From Shewanella mangrovisoli (GTDB lineage Bacteria; Pseudomonadota; Gammaproteobacteria; Enterobacterales; Shewanellaceae), in the NCBI RefSeq assembly GCF_019457635.1, contig NZ_CP080412.1, forward strand, positions 496,001 to 560,000: a DNA stretch of 64,000 nucleotides, given 5' to 3'. The position numbers were made by a program, and so were the translations under genes. The notes beneath the pieces are model-generated. The model was given only the letters and a program-made list of their open reading frames with translations. It did no database searches and was not told the origin of the DNA. Shown here one piece after another: positions 47,401-57,474 of the stretch (positions are counted from its first letter, which is position 1; each line of letters opens with the position of its first letter).

Positions 47401-48970
47401 TATTGGTTCAGAGCAGCATGATCTCGTCGACCAATCTTTCTCTCAATTTGTGCAAATGAAGGATGGTCTCTCGACCGAAGTGCATCAGTTGCTCGGCCAA
47501 GACAGTTCGTGGACGGGTGAGCGCGAGTTAGTGGGGCAGAATGGACTGATTTGCCCCGTTTGGCTTAACGTTTCGGTGATGCAATCGGCTAACGATAGCT
47601 CACTGCATTATGTGATTGTTTTTTCAGATATCACCGAGCGGAAGCGTACCGAGGCGGACCTGAGGCGATTGGCGAATTATGATGTGCTAACTGGGCTGCC
47701 AAACCGCTCGCTGTTTTCCAGCCGTTTATTGCAATCGATTCAGACCGCGCAGCAGAGCGGCGAAAAGCTGGCGCTGTTATTCCTCGATCTCGACCGCTTT
47801 AAGCATGTAAACGACTCCTATGGCCACAGTATGGGTGATGCCTTGCTGGTGGAAGCCTCCAACCGCTTGCAGTCTTGCATCGGTAGCGAACATTTGCTCT
47901 GTCGTTTCGGTGGCGATGAGTTTGTGATCCTGCTAAGAAACGCCAATAACTTAAACGAGATAAACCACATTGCCGAGCGGTTACTGGCGCAAATTGTGGC
48001 GCCATTTAAGTTGTTTGGTCGGGAGTTTTATATCTCCACCAGTATCGGGATCAGTATTTGGCCCGACGATGCGGTGCAGCCTGAAGCCTTTATTAAAAAT
48101 GCCGACCTTGCCATGTACCACGCCAAGGAAGAAGGGCGCGGCAACTTTAAATATTATTCGTCGGAGCGTAATGCCCAAGCGCTTTATCATTTACGTTTGG
48201 AGGCGGATTTACGTAAGGCCATCGAGCGCGAAGAGTTTGAGCTCTATTATCAGCCGCAGATCGATATCTTGCGGGGCGATAAGTTTATTGGGATGGAAGC
48301 CTTAATCCGTTGGCGCCATCCGAAGGAAGGTTATATCCGTCCCGATATTTTTATTAAGGTCGCCGAAGCCTGTGGTTTAGTGGTTGAAATCGACCGCTGG
48401 GTATTCCGCCGCGCCTGCTTGGATGGCGCTAAGTGGGTAAAACGTTGTGCGGCCCCCTTTAAATTGTCGGTGAATATTTCTGCGGTGCATTTCCGCCAGC
48501 CGGATTTTATCGAAGGCTTGAAAAAAATCTTAGCCGATACCCAAATGCCGACCTCATCCCTCGGGTTAGAAATCACCGAAGGTGTGTTGATGAAGGAAGT
48601 GCAAGCGGCAAAAAGCCATCTGACTCAGCTTAAAGAATTGGGAATTGAAGTGGCTATTGACGACTTTGGCACTGGCTATTCTTCCTTGGCTTACCTACGT
48701 CATTTTGATGTGAATACCTTGAAGATTGACCGCTCCTTCTTGATTGATATCGCGACTAACTCTGCGGATCAGGCGATTGTTAGCAGTATTATCGAGCTGG
48801 CTCGCAACTTGAAATTAACCGTGGTGGCCGAAGGGGTCGAAACGGTCGAACAGTTGGAACAGGTCTTTAGCCGCGGCTGTTATATAGTGCAGGGCTATTA
48901 TTTTGCTAAGCCTATGTCGCTGACAGAGTTCGAACGATATTTACTGCAAAAAACGACTCTTGGATCTTAA
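44486..48970 (+). CDS. propeller-PAS-GGDEF-EAL sensor protein
   Basis: An approximately 1494-residue membrane c-di-GMP signalling protein. An N-terminal signal segment (TKTLLACFILFISGLNMVWA) leads to a large periplasmic beta-propeller of two-component-regulator type (repeats such as DDHGFVWAATEQGLYRV, DSKNRVWLATSRGVYRL, DESGLMWVGGSGDGLALL), a Y_Y_Y domain near 690-765, one membrane span (GVLLLTFSIIALSLAWY), two PAS domains, then GGDEF (intact in CRFGGDEFVILL, no RxxD inhibitory site seen) and EAL (GMEALIRWRHP; DDFGTGYSSLAYLRH), so both cyclase and phosphodiesterase centres look complete. ATG 44486 has GAGGTGG at good spacing inside the MITE end; ATG 44507 is the alternative. The ligand is unknown. 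Confidence 0.9.
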   Translation: MYEVSHQMQTRITKTLLACFILFISGLNMVWAGGFVQRVFTDRDGLAATSIRGLTLDDHGFVWAATEQGLYRVSNSKVRRIDKTGTESRIADDFLNSVVNVGQDKLLVSTNAAMYLYDISRNQFILFGSPNLFPHFPGGALVSAARMNAQNWLLLIDNGQIYQYSPVKAELTLVTQLAVNRDLPWRKLLALPNGQMLLAGQFELQLLDNAGKTVHRYPWTESMGSILDMLEDSKNRVWLATSRGVYRLDTNSQQLEPVPELPDWSTVIVEGPKGALWFASRFGLLKWTPETHQIENYQEELKKQANMEILKAMLFDESGLMWVGGSGDGLALLASQPDFILETYTADKPYALSDAMIWSVLATPEGLWLGSSSVMFIAKDTQQAIDIQIEGLLSHESIYDISEFAYHSLLVSSTSGLFVVDRRTLKGESFAEWLDGRDEFKNKLIYRTYADPQLKGRVWIASSTGLYFWEPGLLTPQAFNIDKPVKGDAEPKRPAIRTLYRASDGKLWVGGKRVFGYIDESNEFHDQRNLFNGLSAMPTVSHIEEMSPGVMWFGSYEKGLFEYHLNSSELVSLTALWQVNCSSVFFIQKTPKANLVACADSLIRQDIATGHIAMFDQLDGLISNELNEGAYFYSPEFGLYLGTPEGVMHLDVDKLVNRITDDHVMLESVSVYYDNSTEVSLLPKPMMVVKPDANMVSLQITNLDYLDDSPIQFKYRLRYQGEEDNYVLLQGESQINLAGLAAGEYELEILSQVNGIWSDKPFAYPFYVEQHWWLTQGFKGVLLLTFSIIALSLAWYRQRQVRTFMTMNQALTESDDRLRQSLRGSDSDLWEWHRDTQSFYLDNRGAVLGSHANEIVVSLETLPVHPEDRDKALAQWNSMLAGEIDRFEAEYRYQRRDGNWGWLRVRGRPVSRNRHTQVIERVAGIYSDITLQRQLEDEINLLAQAFENTSEGVLILDVDENIRVANHAAQQIIGSEQHDLVDQSFSQFVQMKDGLSTEVHQLLGQDSSWTGERELVGQNGLICPVWLNVSVMQSANDSSLHYVIVFSDITERKRTEADLRRLANYDVLTGLPNRSLFSSRLLQSIQTAQQSGEKLALLFLDLDRFKHVNDSYGHSMGDALLVEASNRLQSCIGSEHLLCRFGGDEFVILLRNANNLNEINHIAERLLAQIVAPFKLFGREFYISTSIGISIWPDDAVQPEAFIKNADLAMYHAKEEGRGNFKYYSSERNAQALYHLRLEADLRKAIEREEFELYYQPQIDILRGDKFIGMEALIRWRHPKEGYIRPDIFIKVAEACGLVVEIDRWVFRRACLDGAKWVKRCAAPFKLSVNISAVHFRQPDFIEGLKKILADTQMPTSSLGLEITEGVLMKEVQAAKSHLTQLKELGIEVAIDDFGTGYSSLAYLRHFDVNTLKIDRSFLIDIATNSADQAIVSSIIELARNLKLTVVAEGVETVEQLEQVFSRGCYIVQGYYFAKPMSLTEFERYLLQKTTLGS

Positions 48971-49055
48971 GTTTAGGGTTATTTCCAAGTCATGCTGATG
49001 CGGTTTACTTGTGAAATATTGGTCGTTATTTTGAGCGTTTGTCTATTGCATTCAC

Positions 49056-49082
49056 TTCGCTATTTCGTTGCGGAATAGCGAA
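49056..49082. repeat. inverted repeat between GGDEF-EAL and patatin genes
   Basis: TTCGCTATT-TCGTTGCGG-AATAGCGAA, 9-base perfect arms, no T-run. It could be a 3' hairpin of the upstream mRNA or an operator for the downstream gene. Confidence 0.45.
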
Positions 49083-49200
49083 CTGTGTTTATCTTGTATT
49101 GCTTAATCACTCATCGGTTCAGATAAAATATCGCTGACGGTTAAATCAATAAATTTGTTAAGATAAGTTGAATTTTTTATCCAATAAAAAGTAGCCCATT

Positions 49201-51417
49201 ATGATGCGTCGAATACTCGCTTCTGTCTTTTTATGTTTTTTGCTAACGCCCTTGTATGCGGCGGAACGACCTAAGGTTGGGCTGGTACTCAGTGGTGGCG
49301 GCGCTAAAGGTGCTGCGCACGTGGGCGTGCTTAAAATCCTAGAAGAACATCATATTCCCGTGGACTACATCGCAGGTACCAGTATCGGTGCCTATGTTGC
49401 TGGCATGTACTCTTTGGGCTACAGCGCGAGTGAAGTCGAAGCCATTATGATGGGGGTCGATTGGGACAGCGGTTATTCGGATACCATTCCGCGTAACGTC
49501 TTGAGTTATCGAGATAAGCAGTTACGTGATCGTTACAATATTCCGCTCAACATAGGTTACAACGAAGGAGAGGTTAGGGCACCGAGTGGATTGTTGCGTG
49601 GGCAAACCATGTCGCAGCTATTACGCCAATCAACCGATCTGGTACAGCAATTTGGCGATTTTGATGCCTTAGCGATTCCCTATCGTGCGGTCGCGACGGA
49701 TTTAGAAACCAGTTTGCCCGTCGTCATCGACCACGGCAGTTTAGTCAAAGCCATGCAGGCATCTGCGACTGTGCCGGGTGCACTGCAACCGACTCAGATC
49801 GATGGCAAGTTATTAGTCGATGGCGGTATTGCCAACAATATGCCCGTGGATGTGGTTAAGGCTATGGGCGCGGATATCATCATTGCCGTAGATATCGGCT
49901 CGCCGCTGGTGAAAAAAGACAAATTGGATAGCACGATTGCGGTGCTCGACCAGTTATCTAACTTCCTGACCAATGCCAGTACCGAAAAGCAAAAACAATT
50001 ACTAACAGATAAAGACGTATTGATCCGTCCCGCTATCGATGCCTTAAGCACCACAGACTTTACCATCATGCCCTTGGCCCTGACGCTGGGGAAAGAAGCT
50101 GCTAATGGTCAACTGGATAAATTGCAGGGCATGAGTGTCAGCGCCGAAGAATATGCCGCCTATGTGGATGCGAAGAAGGCCAAGGGCAAGTTATTAATGG
50201 CGGATGTGGCGCATCCCATTAAAGAAATCGTATTCGATAACCAGTCTAAAGTTAGTCTTAACCTATTGAAGGAAACCTTAGATCTGAAAGCCGGCCAAGC
50301 CGTGACTAAAGATGAGCTAAACGAGGCGTTAAAACGGATTTATGCCTTAAACAAATTTGAGCGCGTGGATGCCGAGTTTGTGGAAGGCGAAGAAGGCCGG
50401 GTGCTGACTGTGACTACCCGGGCGAAATCCTGGGGGCCAAATTACTTCCAACTTGGCTTTAACTGGGAAGATGACTTTAGTACCGATTCGGCCATCAGTT
50501 TCGACATGGCTTATACCATGACCGACTTAACCTTTAACGGCGGCGAGTGGCGTAACGAAGTCAAATTAGGCTTTGAAAAACTTTTTGCGACCGAGTTTTA
50601 TCAACCCTTGGACAGGGACCAAGAGTTTTATAGTCGAGCCCGTTATCAATACGATATTCATAATTGGGACTTGTACGATAACAACAACCGCGCCCTAATC
50701 TTCGACAAGAAGACCCACACAGTTGAACTGGGTGTTGGCTATAACTATGTTTTGCAAGGGTTTATCGAGTTTGGTCTAGTGGCGGAAAAGGGCGTTATTG
50801 TCAACGATGCCTGGCTGATTAAGGATTTCGATTTTAAATCCTACGGCGCCTACTTAAGAGCGGGTTATGACAGCTTAGACAGTATCAGCTTCCCAACATC
50901 GGGTAACCGAATCACCTTAAATGTGTATGTGCGCAATGAGGATTTTGACGATCTCGTCGACAACAATGAGAACGAATATAGCGTGCAGATTGAGGCCGAT
51001 TGGAAAGGGGCGCTGAGTGTTGGCAATCATGCCTTTGTGGGTAAAGCCTCGATAGCGACCAACAATAACGATGGGCTCAATACATTGCACTTGTCGGATT
51101 TAGGCGGTTTCTTAAATCTTTCGGGTTATCACAAAGACTCATTAACTGGCGCCCATAAGCTCTTCGGTGCCTTTGTCTATCAGTATGATTTAGGTCGCGA
51201 TGCCCTCGGAATGACGGATTATCCACTCTATTTAGGCTTAAGTTTAGAGGCGGGTAACGTGTGGTTTGAACGGGATGAAGTCTCACTCTCAGATCTTATC
51301 TATGCTTCTAGCCTTTACATAGGTACAGATACTTCCATGGGGCCGGCTGCTCTTGGCTTTGGTGTGACCGATATGGGTGATAAATCCCTGTATTTATTTG
51401 TCGGTAAAGCCTTCTAA
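49201..51417 (+). CDS. patatin-like phospholipase with outer membrane barrel
   Basis: A 738-residue secreted protein of the PlpD-like (type Vd autotransporter) class. Signal peptide MMRRILASVFLCFLLTPLYA; patatin domain about 27-220 with oxyanion loop LSGGGAKGAAHVG, nucleophile GTSIGAY (G-x-S-x-G) and catalytic Asp in VDGGIANNMPVDVV. A POTRA-like region (NLLKETLDLKAGQAVTKDELNEAL, cited partially) precedes a C-terminal BamA/Omp85-type 16-strand barrel (about 400-738) ending LYLFVGKAF, with terminal Phe as outer membrane signal. It should expose or tether a lipid hydrolase at the cell surface; the substrate is inferred from the family. A clear terminator follows. Confidence 0.9.
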   Translation: MMRRILASVFLCFLLTPLYAAERPKVGLVLSGGGAKGAAHVGVLKILEEHHIPVDYIAGTSIGAYVAGMYSLGYSASEVEAIMMGVDWDSGYSDTIPRNVLSYRDKQLRDRYNIPLNIGYNEGEVRAPSGLLRGQTMSQLLRQSTDLVQQFGDFDALAIPYRAVATDLETSLPVVIDHGSLVKAMQASATVPGALQPTQIDGKLLVDGGIANNMPVDVVKAMGADIIIAVDIGSPLVKKDKLDSTIAVLDQLSNFLTNASTEKQKQLLTDKDVLIRPAIDALSTTDFTIMPLALTLGKEAANGQLDKLQGMSVSAEEYAAYVDAKKAKGKLLMADVAHPIKEIVFDNQSKVSLNLLKETLDLKAGQAVTKDELNEALKRIYALNKFERVDAEFVEGEEGRVLTVTTRAKSWGPNYFQLGFNWEDDFSTDSAISFDMAYTMTDLTFNGGEWRNEVKLGFEKLFATEFYQPLDRDQEFYSRARYQYDIHNWDLYDNNNRALIFDKKTHTVELGVGYNYVLQGFIEFGLVAEKGVIVNDAWLIKDFDFKSYGAYLRAGYDSLDSISFPTSGNRITLNVYVRNEDFDDLVDNNENEYSVQIEADWKGALSVGNHAFVGKASIATNNNDGLNTLHLSDLGGFLNLSGYHKDSLTGAHKLFGAFVYQYDLGRDALGMTDYPLYLGLSLEAGNVWFERDEVSLSDLIYASSLYIGTDTSMGPAALGFGVTDMGDKSLYLFVGKAF

Positions 51418-51423
51418 ATTGAG

Positions 51424-51453
51424 CGAAGGGCATAACTGAGGTTATGCCCTTCG
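51424..51453 (+). terminator. terminator downstream of patatin gene
   Basis: CGAAGGGCATAAC-TGAG-GTTATGCCCTTCG, 13-bp perfect stem followed by TCTTTTT. Confidence 0.9.
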
Positions 51454-51628
51454 TCTTTTTATCGGCACATTATTCCCGCATGGCTTGAAAATCCTGTTTA
51501 TACTCGTTTGCGCAAATATCACTAAGTGTCATAACCTTTTACAAAATCTTGCTACAGCCAAACTAGGCAAAATGCTAAGGTTTTGCAGGAAAAAATAACA
51601 ACACTCTCAACGGAAGCTGGGGAAAACA

Positions 51629-53671
51629 ATGAAGAAGATTAGCACACTGGCGCTGGGGATTGCCCTGAGCCTAGGTTTAGCCGCTTGCAGCAGCGAGCCT
51701 AAAACTGAAGTCGCCGCGGTTTCTGGCATTGAATTACAAAACTTTGATGCCTCAGTTCGCCATCAAGACGATTTTTATTACAGCGTGAACGGTAAATGGT
51801 TAGCGAATACGCCTATCCCTGCCGACAAGTCTAATTACGGTGCATTCTCTGTGCTGTACGATCAAAGCCAAGATGCGTTGAAAAAAATCATCGATGCCGC
51901 CGCAGCGCAAAAAGATGCTGCTCCTGGCTCTAATAATCAAAAAATCGGTGACTTTAACGCCAGCTTTATGAATACCGATTTACTCGAAACCTTAGGCGTA
52001 ACGCCGCTCAATCCTTTGCTGGCGGATATCGCGGCGGTGAAAACCCACGGCGAATTACCCGCTGTGATGGGCAAATTGCTGACCAGCGGCTCAGGCATTC
52101 CCTTTGGTTTCTACGTCAATAACGACGCGAAAAACTCTACCCAATATGCGGTGTATATCAGTCAGTCGGGCTTAACTCTGCCAGACCGTGATTACTACCT
52201 CAAAGATGACGCTAAGTTTGCCGCAACCCGCGAAGCGATGGCGAAGTATGTGACCGATATTCTGACCGAAGCCGGCTACAAGAATGCCAAACGCGCGGCG
52301 AAAAACGTGGCCGACATCGAGATGATGATCGCTAAGAGCCAGTGGAGCCGCGTTGAATCTCGCGATGCTAACAAGTCTTACAACAAGTTGAGCCGTGCTG
52401 AGCTGCAAAAGCTGACTGGCAAGTTTGATATCAATGCCTTTGCGACTAGCGCAGGCCTTGGCGATAAAGTGACGGAAGTCATCGTGCGTCAGCCATCTTA
52501 TCTAGAAAAGTTAGGCGCTAATTTTGATGCCTTCCCCGTTTCTGCTTGGCAGGATTACTTAACGTTCCACTTAGTGGATAGCTATGCTGAGCTACTCAGC
52601 AAAAACTTCGTTGACCTTAACTTTGCCTTCAAAGGCAAAACCTTAATGGGTATTGAAGAGCAACAACCACGCTGGAAAAAGGCTGTAGATGGCGCCGACC
52701 AAGTCATTGGTGAATTAGTGGGCGAGGAGTATGTGAAGCAATACTTCAAGCCAGAAGCGAAAGCCCGCATGGAAACCATGATCAAAAACCTGATCAAGGG
52801 CTTCGAAGTCAGCATCAATGAACTTGAGTGGATGACGCCTGAAACGAAAGTCGCGGCTCAAGAAAAACTGTCTAAGTTTACCTACAAGATTGGTTATCCA
52901 GATAAATGGAAAGACTACTCTGCACTAGAGATCAAGCCTGATGAGTTGGTGGGCAACTATATGCGTTACGCCAACTTCGAATATCAAGACATGATCAACA
53001 AGTTAGGTAAGCCAATCGATCGTACCGAGTGGCATATGACACCACAAACGGTCAATGCTTATTACAGCCCTGTAGGCAATGAAATCGTATTCCCAGCAGC
53101 GATTCTGCAACCGCCATTCTTCAATATGGAAGCCGATGATGCGGTGAACTACGGTGGTATCGGTGCGGTAATCGGCCACGAAATCAGCCATGGTTTCGAC
53201 GACCAAGGTGCTAAATACGATGGCGACGGCAACCTGCGTGACTGGTGGTCGGATAAAGACCGTGAAGAGTTCCAAAAACGCGGTAAGCAACTGTCGGCGC
53301 AGTATTCTGGCTATGAAGCCCTGCCCGGTAAGTTTGTCAACGGTGATTTAACACTAGGCGAAAACATCGGTGACTTAGGCGGGTTAACCGTAGCGGCTCG
53401 TGCCTATGCGATGAGCTTAAACGGTAAACCTGCTCCAGTGCTCGATGGCTTAACGGGCGAGCAGCGCTTCTTCGTCGGTTGGTCACAGGTATGGCGCCGT
53501 AACTACCGTGATGAAGAGTTGGGTCGTCGTTTACTGACGGATCCGCATTCACCTAGCCACTACCGTGCTATGGGTACACCGCGCAATATCGAAGCCTTCT
53601 ACAAAGCCTTCGAGATGAAAGAGAGCGACAAGATGTACTTAAAACCAGAAGAGCGCGTAAAAATCTGGTAA
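51629..53671 (+). CDS. M13 family zinc metallopeptidase lipoprotein
   Basis: A 680-residue neprilysin/PepO-like endopeptidase. The lipoprotein signal ends LGLAAC-SSEPK (lipid-modified Cys20), so it is anchored facing the periplasm or outside. The N-terminal M13 region begins RHQDDFYYSVNGKWLANTPIP. The catalytic domain has VIGHEISHGFDDQGAKYDG (HExxH) and GENIGDLGGLTVA (third zinc ligand Glu in ExxxD), and the substrate-binding VNAYYSP and C-terminal NIEAFYKAFE motifs. The length is normal. Monocistronic with its own terminator. Confidence 0.95.
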   Translation: MKKISTLALGIALSLGLAACSSEPKTEVAAVSGIELQNFDASVRHQDDFYYSVNGKWLANTPIPADKSNYGAFSVLYDQSQDALKKIIDAAAAQKDAAPGSNNQKIGDFNASFMNTDLLETLGVTPLNPLLADIAAVKTHGELPAVMGKLLTSGSGIPFGFYVNNDAKNSTQYAVYISQSGLTLPDRDYYLKDDAKFAATREAMAKYVTDILTEAGYKNAKRAAKNVADIEMMIAKSQWSRVESRDANKSYNKLSRAELQKLTGKFDINAFATSAGLGDKVTEVIVRQPSYLEKLGANFDAFPVSAWQDYLTFHLVDSYAELLSKNFVDLNFAFKGKTLMGIEEQQPRWKKAVDGADQVIGELVGEEYVKQYFKPEAKARMETMIKNLIKGFEVSINELEWMTPETKVAAQEKLSKFTYKIGYPDKWKDYSALEIKPDELVGNYMRYANFEYQDMINKLGKPIDRTEWHMTPQTVNAYYSPVGNEIVFPAAILQPPFFNMEADDAVNYGGIGAVIGHEISHGFDDQGAKYDGDGNLRDWWSDKDREEFQKRGKQLSAQYSGYEALPGKFVNGDLTLGENIGDLGGLTVAARAYAMSLNGKPAPVLDGLTGEQRFFVGWSQVWRRNYRDEELGRRLLTDPHSPSHYRAMGTPRNIEAFYKAFEMKESDKMYLKPEERVKIW

Positions 53672-53688
53672 TCCATAGGATGAAAATG

Positions 53689-53716
53689 AAAAAGCCAGAC
53701 GCATGTCTGGCTTTTT
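53689..53716. terminator. bidirectional terminator, M13 peptidase / HAD gene
   Basis: AAAAAGCCAGAC-GCAT-GTCTGGCTTTTT, 12-bp stem with A and T runs between convergent genes. Confidence 0.9.
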
Positions 53717-53740
53717 GCTTTTCGCAATTTGGTGTTGTGA

Positions 53741-54397
53741 TTAGCCCAAGATCGCTGGTAAATCTAACAGGCTGTCGGCTTGATGGTGGGCGGCAACCCA
53801 TTTCGCCTCACCGCGTTGCTCAGGTGCGGGAATGGCGACGGTTTGCATATTGGCGGCGCGGGCGGCAATCAGACCATTAAAAGAGTCTTCAATCGCAAGG
53901 CAATAACGCGGGTCGACTCCTAAGGCGGCCGCACAATTTAAGTAAACCTCAGGATGCGGCTTGCCATAGGTGAGTCCTTCGGCGGATTGTATCGCCATAA
54001 ACTTATCGCTGAGGCTGAGTTTACAGAGTACGGCTTCGATAATGGTGTAAAAAGAGGAGGTCGCTAAGCCTATCTTTAAGCCTTTGGCTTGGCAGTATTC
54101 AATCGCCTGATGAACCCCTTGCATAGCTTCGCCCGTTTTCAGTATCTCCTCTGCGACTCTATCGACGATGGCTTTGCTGACCTTAGCATTGTCGTAATCG
54201 GCCCAAGGGGCTTTGTGATACCAATAGTCGACACATTGGTCGATGCGTAAACCCGTGGTTTGTTGAATCGTTTCGATAGTGACTGGCACGCCAAGCGCCG
54301 ATAACACTTCATATTCAACCCGCTGCCAAAGGGGTTCTGAATCGATTAACACACCATCCATATCAAAAATAACAGCTTGAATACTAAGGGATGTCAT
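53741..54397 (-). CDS. HAD family sugar-phosphatase (HxpB/YniC-like)
   Basis: A 218-residue HAD-superfamily phosphatase of the beta-phosphoglucomutase-like subgroup. Motif I is AVIFDMDGVLIDSEPLW (nucleophile Asp, acid Asp), followed by a helical cap, motif II LATSS, motif III Lys in YGKPHPEVYL and motif IV AIEDSFNGLIAARAA. E. coli HxpB (YniC) dephosphorylates 2-deoxyglucose-6-phosphate and hexitol phosphates; the substrate here is inferred from overall similarity. Convergent with the peptidase gene. Confidence 0.88.
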   Translation of the reverse strand: MTSLSIQAVIFDMDGVLIDSEPLWQRVEYEVLSALGVPVTIETIQQTTGLRIDQCVDYWYHKAPWADYDNAKVSKAIVDRVAEEILKTGEAMQGVHQAIEYCQAKGLKIGLATSSFYTIIEAVLCKLSLSDKFMAIQSAEGLTYGKPHPEVYLNCAAALGVDPRYCLAIEDSFNGLIAARAANMQTVAIPAPEQRGEAKWVAAHHQADSLLDLPAILG

Positions 54398-54831
54398 TAC
54401 TACTCCAAGGGATGGGAAGGATTACTAAGCGTTATACTCTGGGAACTTGAGTGTATGTTTAAGCTTGGCATCTTCAAAGTCTAAAAAGACATAGTTTAAA
54501 AATATTTACGCTTACCTGACGGTTGTGAGCAAAAAAATAATCGTTCGATTTTAAATTGATTAACTTATGTTAACTATTTGTCGCTTATGGTTTTTTGTCT
54601 GTTTTCAAACTATTGTCTAATTTCCCTTGTTTTATTCTTGCCGTAAGTTGAGCTGCACCTCCGGATTTAGCCCTTATTTCGTCTTTCGCCGAGTGTGACC
54701 TGATTCATACTTTTGCAAAGCTGTAGTATACTGCTGGCCGGAAATACGGGTCGATCATGTCGGACTGTCAGCTTCAATTGAGAAGACGTGCAGTTTCGTT
54801 GTTAGAGCGCCAAACAAAGAGGAATGTTGCC
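54398..54831 (+). promoter_or_regulatory. acnB upstream region with promoter candidate
   Basis: About 430 bases without a gene. TTCATA (54704-54709), a 17-bp spacer and TATACT (54727-54732) form a good sigma-70 promoter, giving a leader of roughly 95 bases before the acnB GTG. The rest is AT-rich with no clear site. Confidence 0.55.
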
Positions 54832-57429
54832 GTGCTAGAAGCATATCGTAAACACGTCGCAGAACGTGCTGCAGAGGGCGTAGTCCCTAAGCCATTAGAT
54901 GCACATCAAGTGGCTGAACTGGTTAAATTGGTTCAAAATCCCCCCGCTGGTGAAGAAGCCGTTATTCTTGACCTGCTAGAAAATCGAATTCCCCCAGGTG
55001 TTGACGAAGCCGCTTACGTAAAAGCCGCTTTCTTAGATGCGGTTGCTAAAGGCACTGCAACTTCACCCATCCTGTCTGCCGAACGTGCGACTGAGTTATT
55101 AGGCACTATGCAAGGTGGCTATAACATCGAGCCGCTGATCGCTCAGTTAGATAACCCAGCTCTGGCGCCTTTAGCTGCTAAAGCCTTATCTCACACTCTG
55201 CTGATGTTTGATTCTTTCCACGATGTGGTTGAGAAAATGGAAGCGGGTAATGCCTATGCTAAACAAGTGGTTGAAGCTTGGGCAAATGCAGACTGGTACT
55301 TAAGCCGTCCAAAGTTAGCGGACAAAGTCACCCTGACCGTATTCAAAGTCTCTGGTGAAACCAACACCGACGACCTGTCACCAGCGCCTGATGCTTGGTC
55401 ACGTCCAGATATCCCATTGCACGCTTTAGCTATGCTGAAAAACGCGCGTGATGGTATCGAGCCAGACGTAGCGGGCAGCGTAGGTCCAATCAAGAAATTA
55501 GAAGAACTGAAAACCAAAGGTTTCCCATTAGTTTACGTGGGTGACGTTGTGGGCACAGGTTCATCACGTAAGTCTGCGACTAACTCAGTACTGTGGTTCA
55601 TGGGCGATGATATCCCATTCGTACCTAACAAACGTGCTGGTGGTTTCTGCTTAGGTGGCAAGATTGCGCCGATTTTCTTCAACACTATGGAAGATGCGGG
55701 CGCACTGCCAATCGAACTTGACGTTAGCAAAATGGAAATGGGCGATGTGATCGACATTTACCCATACGCTGGCCAAGTGAAACGTCATGGCTCAGATGAA
55801 GTGATTTCTGAGTTCAGCCTGAAAACCGACGTACTGTTAGACGAAGTGCGTGCGGGTGGTCGTATTCCATTGATCATCGGTCGTGGTTTAACTGACAAAG
55901 CTCGTGCTGTATTAGGTTTACCAGCTTCTGACGTATTCGTACGTCCTCAAGATATCGCTGACTCTGGCAAAGGTTACACTTTAGCGCAGAAGATGGTCGG
56001 TAAGGCCTGCGGTGTTGCTGGCGTGCGTCCAGGCCAATACTGTGAGCCTAAGATGACCTCTGTGGGTTCTCAGGACACTACCGGTCCAATGACCCGTGAC
56101 GAGCTGAAAGACTTAGCCTGTTTAGGTTTCAGTGCTGACCTGACTATGCAGTCATTCTGCCACACTGCCGCTTATCCAAAACCAGTTGACGTTAACACTC
56201 ACCACACGCTGCCAGACTTCATCATGAACCGTGGCGGTGTATCTTTACGTCCAGGTGACGGTGTTATCCACTCTTGGTTAAACCGTATGTTATTACCAGA
56301 CACAGTAGGTACTGGTGGTGACTCACATACGCGTTTCCCAATCGGTATTTCATTCCCAGCAGGTTCTGGTCTAGTTGCCTTCGCAGCGGCGACCGGTGTG
56401 ATGCCTCTGGACATGCCTGAATCAGTATTAGTGCGCTTCAAGGGCAAGATGCAACCTGGCATCACCCTACGTGACCTAGTACACGCAATCCCATTAAAAG
56501 CGATTGAAATGGGTCTGCTGACCGTTGAGAAGAAAGGTAAGATCAACATCTTCTCTGGCCGCGTACTGGAAATCGAAGGCTTAGAAACCCTGAAAGTGGA
56601 ACAGGCATTCGAACTGTCTGACGCTTCTGCAGAACGCTCTGCAGCGGGTTGTACTATCAAGTTAGACAAAGAGCCAATCATCGAGTACCTGAACTCGAAC
56701 ATCACTATGCTGAAGTGGATGATTGCCGAAGGTTACGGTGACCGTCGTACTATCGAACGTCGTATTAAAGGCATGGAAGAGTGGTTAGCGAATCCTGAGC
56801 TGATGAGTGCCGATAAAGATGCTGAGTACGCTGCTGTGATCGAAATCGATCTGAACGAGATCAAAGAGCCAATCCTGTGTGCGCCTAACGATCCTGACGA
56901 TGCTGTATTACTGTCTTCTGTTGCGCAAACGCAAATCGACGAAGTATTCGTTGGTTCTTGTATGACTAACATCGGTCACTTCCGTGCGACCGGTAAGATG
57001 TTAGACAAGTTCGCTAAGACGCTGCCAACCCGTCTGTGGATTGCGCCACCGACTAAGATGGACAAAGACCAGCTGACCGAAGAAGGTTACTACGGTATTT
57101 TCGGTCGCGTGGGTGCGCGTATCGAGATCCCTGGCTGTTCACTGTGTATGGGTAACCAAGCACGTGTGGCTGAAGGTGCAACTGTAGTATCGACTTCTAC
57201 CCGTAACTTCCCGAACCGTTTAGGTACAGGCGCTAACGTTTACTTAGCCTCTGCGGAATTAGCGGCAGTAGCAGCCCTGTTAGGTCGTCTGCCAACGGTT
57301 GAAGAATACCAAGAATACGCGAAAGAGTTAGATGCAACAGCAGCTGACACTTACCGTTACTTGAACTTCGATCAAATCGATTCTTACACTAAGAAAGCAT
57401 CACAAGTGATCTTTCAATCAGCTGTATAA
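54832..57429 (+). CDS. acnB: aconitate hydratase B
   Basis: TCA-cycle aconitase (citrate to isocitrate), 865 residues, exactly the E. coli AcnB length. The N-terminal HEAT-like domain starts [16 protein letters not shown], followed by the swivel domain and the Fe-S catalytic domains. Cluster ligands are seen in [16 protein letters not shown] regions, [16 protein letters not shown] and GCSLCMGNQ; substrate Arg/Ser motifs in [12 protein letters not shown]. The start is GTG 54832, with AAAGAGGA at proper spacing. An in-frame ATG at 54757 would add 25 residues absent from the family. AcnB also acts as an RNA-binding apo-protein in E. coli; that is not testable here. Confidence 0.96.
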   Translation: MLEAYRKHVAERAAEGVVPKPLDAHQVAELVKLVQNPPAGEEAVILDLLENRIPPGVDEAAYVKAAFLDAVAKGTATSPILSAERATELLGTMQGGYNIEPLIAQLDNPALAPLAAKALSHTLLMFDSFHDVVEKMEAGNAYAKQVVEAWANADWYLSRPKLADKVTLTVFKVSGETNTDDLSPAPDAWSRPDIPLHALAMLKNARDGIEPDVAGSVGPIKKLEELKTKGFPLVYVGDVVGTGSSRKSATNSVLWFMGDDIPFVPNKRAGGFCLGGKIAPIFFNTMEDAGALPIELDVSKMEMGDVIDIYPYAGQVKRHGSDEVISEFSLKTDVLLDEVRAGGRIPLIIGRGLTDKARAVLGLPASDVFVRPQDIADSGKGYTLAQKMVGKACGVAGVRPGQYCEPKMTSVGSQDTTGPMTRDELKDLACLGFSADLTMQSFCHTAAYPKPVDVNTHHTLPDFIMNRGGVSLRPGDGVIHSWLNRMLLPDTVGTGGDSHTRFPIGISFPAGSGLVAFAAATGVMPLDMPESVLVRFKGKMQPGITLRDLVHAIPLKAIEMGLLTVEKKGKINIFSGRVLEIEGLETLKVEQAFELSDASAERSAAGCTIKLDKEPIIEYLNSNITMLKWMIAEGYGDRRTIERRIKGMEEWLANPELMSADKDAEYAAVIEIDLNEIKEPILCAPNDPDDAVLLSSVAQTQIDEVFVGSCMTNIGHFRATGKMLDKFAKTLPTRLWIAPPTKMDKDQLTEEGYYGIFGRVGARIEIPGCSLCMGNQARVAEGATVVSTSTRNFPNRLGTGANVYLASAELAAVAALLGRLPTVEEYQEYAKELDATAADTYRYLNFDQIDSYTKKASQVIFQSAV

Positions 57430-57447
57430 TCGATTGATATGACAATG

Positions 57448-57474
57448 AAAAAGCCAGCGAAAGCTGGCTTTTTT
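57448..57474 (+). terminator. terminator downstream of acnB
   Basis: AAAAAGCCAGC-GAAA-GCTGGCTTTTTT, an 11-bp stem with GNRA tetraloop and T-run. Confidence 0.92.

Noticed and set aside
54757..54831. N-terminal extension of acnB from ATG 54757
   Set aside because: It would add 25 basic residues absent from AcnB of E. coli and starts close behind the likely promoter; GTG 54832 has the ribosome site.
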